Below, piece by piece: positions 37,886 through 41,092 of a stretch of DNA of 41,092 nt. Made by a program: the position numbers and the translations under genes. The DNA is from a virus. Each line of letters starts with the position of its first letter. Position 1 is the stretch's first letter. The notes below the pieces were generated by a model. The model saw only the letters and a list, made by a program, of their open reading frames with translations, was not told where the DNA came from and searched no databases. The DNA lies in IMG/VR virus record IMGVR_UViG_3300046796_000084, positions 1 to 41,092 of that record; one strand, 5' to 3'.

Positions 37886-39862
37886 ATGCGCCAACACTAC
37901 GGGGCTTCTCCCGGTGCGTGGGATCACTTTGACCTTGTTCTAGGGCTAGGGGCTGACCTCCTGCCCGTTGCGGCCAATCCAAACGCAGGGATTTCCCCTA
38001 CATCAACGCTCAAGGCCATCGGCAAGGTGCCGAGCGTTTACAACAGCAACGGTCAGGCCGTGGGCATGCCGAAGTGGACTGAGCACCAGACCACGGAAGC
38101 CGAGATCACGCGATGGTCAAAGAACCCCGAGCTTGGCCTGTGCATGCAGACCCGGCGCATCCGCGCGATCGACGTGGATATCGGTGACGAGAACTTGGCC
38201 AGCGACGTGTACGAGGCGCTTAACGTGTTCGGGCACTTCCCCCTCCGCACACGAAGCAACTCTCCCAAATTCCTAGTCCTGCTTGACGTCGAAGGCATCC
38301 TGCCCAAGCGCCGGTTGAAGACTGAGCACGGCTTCATAGAATTCCTAGGCACTGGTCAACAGTGCCTTCTTGATTCAACTCACACAAGCGGGGTCAGATA
38401 CGAGTGGCCGGAAGGCTGGCCAACACACATCACGGCGCTGACCCTGACCGAATTCAACTCGTTGTGGAAGGAGCTTGAGGCGCGCTTCGCGGTCGAAGAA
38501 TCGGTCGAATCATCGCTGCCTACCAAGGCGCTGCGCCTCTCCGAAGCGGTCGCCAACGATCCCATAGTGCAAGCGCTGAGTGAGCGCGGTCAGATCATCG
38601 ACCAGCGCGCGGACGGCATGCTCAGTATCGTCTGCCCCTTCGTGGATGGTCACTCCATGTCCGGCGGCACCACGGAAACCGTGTACTACCCTCCCCATAC
38701 CGGCGGCTACGTCGAGGGGCACTTCCATTGCCTCCACGCAAGCTGCGCTCACCGTACCGACACAGAGTTCAAGGAGGCGATCGGCATCCGCGTGGCGGAC
38801 ATGTTCGACATCATCGAGGAGAACGCGCAGGACTCGTTCGACGTGAGCGATCTGCTCGGTGTGGACCCGGCTGACACCCTTCCTTCTCACCGCTTCGCGT
38901 TCAAGCATGCGTCCGAGTTCGTCACCGGCGCGCAGCCGTCATGGATCATCAAGGACGTGCTGCCCATGGACGAAGTCGGCATGATCTACGGCGAATCAGG
39001 CAGCGGCAAGAGCTTCCTAGCGCTCGACATGATGTGCGCGGTCGCGCAGGGCATCGATTGGAGGGAGCACAAGATCAAACAGGCGGGATCGGTCGCATAC
39101 GTTGCGGCTGAGGGGTCAATGGGGGCGAAGAACCGCATCAAGGCGTACATGCAGCGCCATGATCTCGACATCGAGGACGTCCCGCTGTTCGTGCTCGGGG
39201 ATTCCCCCAACCTGTTGGAAACCAAGGATACAACCGACCTCATCAAGAGCCTGAAGAAGCTGCAGAAGGTACCGGGTACGCCCCCGCTGCTCGTTGTGGC
39301 CATCGATACCGTCGCTTGCGTCATGCCGGGAGGCGATGAGAACTCAAGCCGGGACATGGGGCGGATCATCTCCAACAGCAAGCTGGTGCATAAGCACACA
39401 GGCGCGCTGGTCTTGCTTATCCATCACTCCGGCAAGGACGCATCGAAGGGCGCGCGTGGCTGGTCAGGGGTGCGCGGCGCGCTCGGTGTGGAGATATGCG
39501 TGACCCGCGACGGTAACGAGCGCGTGGCCGAAATCGAGAAGCAGAAGGACGGAGAGGAAGGCGCTGAGTACGGCTTCACTTTGGAATGGGTTGAGGTGGG
39601 CGAGGATGAGGACGGGGAGCCGGTAGGTAGTTGCTTTGTGAAGGAGGGCGAGGTCACGCCCAAAGCGCAGCGCAGAACGTCGGTGGGGGATGCGGCCCAT
39701 ACCGTGCTTGATGGCGTTAAGGAGTACCACGATAGTCGCGGCGAGTGGCCGTCGGTAGCCGAAGTGCATGCAATGGAGTGGGGCAGAACAGGGCTTGATA
39801 AGCTTGAGAAAGCAAATCAGGTAGTCATTGTGGATGGGCGGGTAGAGATAAATAACCCGTAA
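37886..39862 (+). CDS. Primase-polymerase/helicase fusion
   Basis: A 658-aa replication initiator-type protein. Residues about 1-190 are a bifunctional primase-polymerase domain: LPVAANPNAG, VGMPKWTEHQ, the catalytic acidic pair AIDVD at 95-98, and GFIEFLGTGQQCLLDSTHTS. A central region with CPFVDGHSMSGGTTETVYYP and CLHASCAH may hold a zinc site. The C-terminal RepA/AAA-type helicase has Walker A GESGSGKS (369-376), Walker B LLVVAIDT, and LLIHHSGKDASKGARGWSGV, the sensor region of RepA-type hexameric helicases. It primes and unwinds for the family A polymerase. AAGG lies 9 nt upstream. Confidence 0.85.
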   Translation: MRQHYGASPGAWDHFDLVLGLGADLLPVAANPNAGISPTSTLKAIGKVPSVYNSNGQAVGMPKWTEHQTTEAEITRWSKNPELGLCMQTRRIRAIDVDIGDENLASDVYEALNVFGHFPLRTRSNSPKFLVLLDVEGILPKRRLKTEHGFIEFLGTGQQCLLDSTHTSGVRYEWPEGWPTHITALTLTEFNSLWKELEARFAVEESVESSLPTKALRLSEAVANDPIVQALSERGQIIDQRADGMLSIVCPFVDGHSMSGGTTETVYYPPHTGGYVEGHFHCLHASCAHRTDTEFKEAIGIRVADMFDIIEENAQDSFDVSDLLGVDPADTLPSHRFAFKHASEFVTGAQPSWIIKDVLPMDEVGMIYGESGSGKSFLALDMMCAVAQGIDWREHKIKQAGSVAYVAAEGSMGAKNRIKAYMQRHDLDIEDVPLFVLGDSPNLLETKDTTDLIKSLKKLQKVPGTPPLLVVAIDTVACVMPGGDENSSRDMGRIISNSKLVHKHTGALVLLIHHSGKDASKGARGWSGVRGALGVEICVTRDGNERVAEIEKQKDGEEGAEYGFTLEWVEVGEDEDGEPVGSCFVKEGEVTPKAQRRTSVGDAAHTVLDGVKEYHDSRGEWPSVAEVHAMEWGRTGLDKLEKANQVVIVDGRVEINNP

Positions 39863-39867
39863 AAAGT

Positions 39868-39918
39868 TGAACCCTCCATATCAGTGACTCTCGGGGAGAT
39901 CAGTAATAGGAGGGTTCA
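39868..39918. repeat. 10-bp inverted repeat after primase-helicase gene
   Basis: TGAACCCTCC (39868-39877) and GGAGGGTTCA (39909-39918) are perfect inverted repeats with a 31-nt loop that holds two ATCAGT copies. There is no T-run, so it is not a standard terminator; it could be a protein-binding or processing site. It begins 5 nt after the stop. Confidence 0.65.
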
Positions 39919-39969
39919 GGCTGACGATAGCGGACTGATCCGAAACCTTCAGCGCGCATAATACACTAT

Positions 39970-40003
39970 TTTGCGCGGTGTGGGATTTTGCGCGGTGTGG
40001 GAT
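39970..40003. repeat. Tandem 17-nt repeat
   Basis: TTTGCGCGGTGTGGGAT occurs twice, head to tail and without mismatch (39970-39986 and 39987-40003), in the gene-free block after the primase-helicase gene. It resembles a pair of short iterons. Confidence 0.9.
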
Positions 40004-40074
40004 GCTTCACCATGGGTCGGGCGCGGGAAAATCGAGGTCGATTTTTGGGTCAAAAAATCCAAAAAGCATAAAAA

Positions 40075-40141
40075 CCCTGCGCGCCCCGTCCTGCGCCCTT
40101 CGCCGGGTGCTGTCGCCCTGCGCGCCCCGTCCTGCGCCCTT
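40075..40141. repeat. Direct 26-nt GC-rich repeat
   Basis: Two identical 26-nt copies (40075-40100 and 40116-40141), starting CCCTGCGCGCCCC and ending CCTGCGCCCTT, are separated by 15 nt. They lie 70 bp after the 17-nt tandem repeat. The remaining bases of the 347-nt gap, to 40209, hold a terminator and no credible gene. Confidence 0.9.
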
Positions 40142-40158
40142 TGCAGGGTAGCGCCCAT

Positions 40159-40182
40159 AAAAAAGCGCCCCAAGCGGGGCGC
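40159..40182 (-). terminator. Rho-independent terminator for right-end genes
   Basis: On the minus strand a 7-bp stem GCGCCCC/GGGGCGC with a 4-nt loop (40165-40182) is followed by six T. It lies 27 nt after the last minus-strand gene of the right end and would stop transcription before the primase-helicase gene. Confidence 0.85.
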
Positions 40183-40209
40183 GTCTGGTGCTGCTGTCCT
40201 GCTGGTGCT

Positions 40210-40485
40210 CTAACAATTCCCCTCGACAATATCGCCGCAAGCAATCCATAAAACGCGCTGCAAATTCTGCTCATGGTCAGCCAGTTCTACATCGTCCCAT
40301 GCGCCCCACTGGTCAAGCTCCCGCTTTAGCACTTCCCTGTCGATCTTGTTTAGCTGCCGCCTGATTCGCGGCCTGTTGCTTAGTTCCAGAATGTCAGCGT
40401 CACACGATCCGCTATGCGCCCCTTGCGCTGCTTCTGCCTTCGTTATTTGCAAGCTTATTATGCCGCTACCGTTTAGCCAGTGCAT
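40210..40485 (-). CDS. Small hypothetical phage protein
   Basis: A 91-aa protein with an N-terminal strand region and a conserved C-terminal half: IDREVLKRELDQWGAWDDVE, then LADHEQNLQRVLWIACGDIV, the pattern G-A-W-[DS]-x-x-E-L-x-D-H-x-x-N-x-x-R-x-L-W-x-A of a small protein family common in phages and prophages of beta- and gammaproteobacteria. The function is unknown. A GGGAGGG site precedes the ATG, 2 nt after the previous stop. Confidence 0.65.
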   Translation of the reverse strand: MHWLNGSGIISLQITKAEAAQGAHSGSCDADILELSNRPRIRRQLNKIDREVLKRELDQWGAWDDVELADHEQNLQRVLWIACGDIVEGNC

Positions 40486-40487
40486 GA

Positions 40488-40703
40488 TTAAGCGCCCTCC
40501 CGCTGCTGGTCTACCTGATTAACTAATACCCTGCATAAGCGCTCTATTTCGTCGTCATGGATTGCCAGCGCTGCGTTTGCCGTATCCACTGGATTGATTG
40601 CCCCTTTTATATACATATCCGGCGCGCGCTCTATTGCTTTAATCTTGCGCCGCTGCGCCCGGCGCGCTTTCAATGCCTTTAATAGCTGCTTGTGAATATT
40701 CAT
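40488..40703 (-). CDS. Small hypothetical protein
   Basis: A 71-aa, strongly basic N terminus (KQLLKALKARRAQRRKIKAI) followed by an acidic helical C terminus (NAALAIHDDEIERLCRVLVN). The family is not recognised; a nucleic-acid contact by the basic helix is possible. GGGATTTTAAAA before the ATG resembles the leader of the next gene to the right. The stop is 2 nt before the next start. Confidence 0.5.
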   Translation of the reverse strand: MNIHKQLLKALKARRAQRRKIKAIERAPDMYIKGAINPVDTANAALAIHDDEIERLCRVLVNQVDQQREGA

Positions 40704-40727
40704 TTTTAAAATCCCAAAGTGATTAAG

Positions 40728-40937
40728 TTAAAAACGTCCGACAATAACGTGCGAATTGTCCGCCGTGAGTTTTATCGCTATGCCGCCGCCCCTGTTGTTA
40801 TGCACTACTCCATGCCAGCCTAATAAAACCATGACCGCACGCGCTTGTTTAAAATTATCAAGATGAAAAAAGCGCCCTCTGTACTGAAAAGCCTTCCCGT
40901 TTAGCTTGCGCGGCCTGTTGTTTGTCGTAATTTCCAT
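40728..40937 (-). CDS. Small hypothetical protein
   Basis: A 69-aa basic, beta-rich protein: RPRKLNGKAFQYRGRFFHLD, then ARAVMVLLGWHGVVHNNRGG and GIAIKLTADNSHVIVGRF. The family is not recognised. The leader GAGGATTTTAAAAA is nearly identical to that of the neighbouring small gene. A terminator-like hairpin lies upstream (40967-40986), so this gene either has its own promoter or depends on read-through. Confidence 0.5.
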   Translation of the reverse strand: MEITTNNRPRKLNGKAFQYRGRFFHLDNFKQARAVMVLLGWHGVVHNNRGGGIAIKLTADNSHVIVGRF

Positions 40938-40961
40938 TTTTTAAAATCCTCAATCAAAGTT

Positions 40962-40986
40962 AAAACGGGGCGCGACATTGCGCCCC
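40962..40986 (-). terminator. Terminator/attenuator hairpin between small right-end genes
   Basis: On the minus strand a 7-bp stem GGGGCGC/GCGCCCC (40967-40973 with 40980-40986) with a 6-nt loop is followed by GTTTT. It lies 18 nt after the stop of the partial gene. The same stem letters occur in the terminator at 40165-40182, in a different orientation of arms. Confidence 0.7.
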
Positions 40987-41004
40987 GGTGCTAGTGCTAC
41001 CGTG

Positions 41005-41091
41005 TTATCGCGCCCAAAAAGTTTGGCCGTTAAAATCTACGCTTGAATAGTCCTGTTTCGCTTCGTCCGCTGCGCTCTCGTAGTCAATAAC
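41005..41091 (-). CDS. Partial small protein at window edge
   Basis: The last 28 residues of a minus-strand gene that starts beyond the window: the frame is open from base 41091, encodes VIDYESAADEAKQDYSSVDF followed by NGQTFWAR, and ends with TAA at 41005. A terminator follows. The identity cannot be given; it continues the array of small right-end genes. Confidence 0.5.
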   Translation of the reverse strand, partial: VIDYESAADEAKQDYSSVDFNGQTFWAR

Positions 41092-41092
41092 C

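Noticed and set aside
40075-40141. CRISPR array.
   Set aside because: Only two copies with a 15-nt gap; there is no series of repeats or spacers and no cas genes.
39971-40213. An 80-aa open frame on the plus strand through the repeat block.
   Set aside because: It has a TTG start inside the tandem repeat, no ribosome site, and its Lys/Arg/Pro composition merely follows the repeats and terminator.

Overview
The window is most of the genome of a tailed, podovirus-like bacteriophage of a Gram-negative (proteobacterial) host. It opens inside the 3' end of the large terminase gene and closes inside a small minus-strand gene, so both ends are cut. A portal, head-tail adaptor and nozzle of the T7 gp8/gp11/gp12 kind, followed by three ejection-type proteins (200, 1119 and 2125 aa), indicate a short-tailed virion. 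The strong AGGAG-type ribosome sites, mid-50s GC by eye, TraR/DksA protein, N4-gp49/Sf6-gp66 and Bbp19-like proteins, DUF551 and DUF2158 all fit a beta- or gammaproteobacterial host; the exact host cannot be read from the sequence. No integrase, no phage RNA polymerase and no recognisable endolysin are present, so a lytic life style is likely but unproven.

Layout. (1) 1-23637, plus strand: terL end, GNAT-like protein, two small proteins, portal, an accessory cluster (two DUF2829/Tad2-like genes, a Bbp19-like gene, a DUF2158 gene and micro-ORFs), scaffold, major capsid protein, capsid-associated protein, terminator, two small proteins, adaptor, nozzle, ejection proteins, tail fibre, a small unknown and a third Tad2-like gene. 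(2) 23634-37462, minus strand, one long and tightly overlapped early operon read leftwards. Its promoter-proximal part (37.5-31.4 kb) is a string of small genes: hexapeptide-repeat protein, two relatives sharing a C-terminal domain around a DUF551 gene, and an alternating series of 'ETLEQ' paralogs and Cys-rich mini-proteins. Its distal part holds replication and recombination: DUF2800 nuclease-like protein, DUF2815 ssDNA-binding protein, family A DNA polymerase, VRR-NUC nuclease, HslV-like Ntn hydrolase, SNF2-type helicase, two tiny membrane proteins and a TraR-like zinc protein. (3) 37463-37622: a divergent promoter region with an inverted repeat. (4) 37623-39862, plus strand: small HTH regulator and primase-helicase. 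(5) 39863-40209: a gene-free block with an inverted repeat, a 17-nt tandem repeat, a 26-nt direct repeat and a minus-strand terminator. (6) 40210-41092, minus strand: four small genes, the last one partial.

How it works together. The HTH protein probably controls the divergent 37.5 kb promoters. Primase-helicase, SSB-like protein, polymerase, SNF2 helicase and nucleases replicate the DNA. The plus-strand module builds the capsid and short tail and packages DNA. Three Tad2-like proteins probably blunt host Thoeris signalling. The features most worth a second look are the Tad2-like trio, the alternating mini-gene array whose gene junctions are direct repeats, a cloverleaf-like intergenic element upstream of the polymerase gene, the degenerate M23 domain in the 1119-aa ejection protein, and the repeat-rich block at 39.9-40.2 kb.
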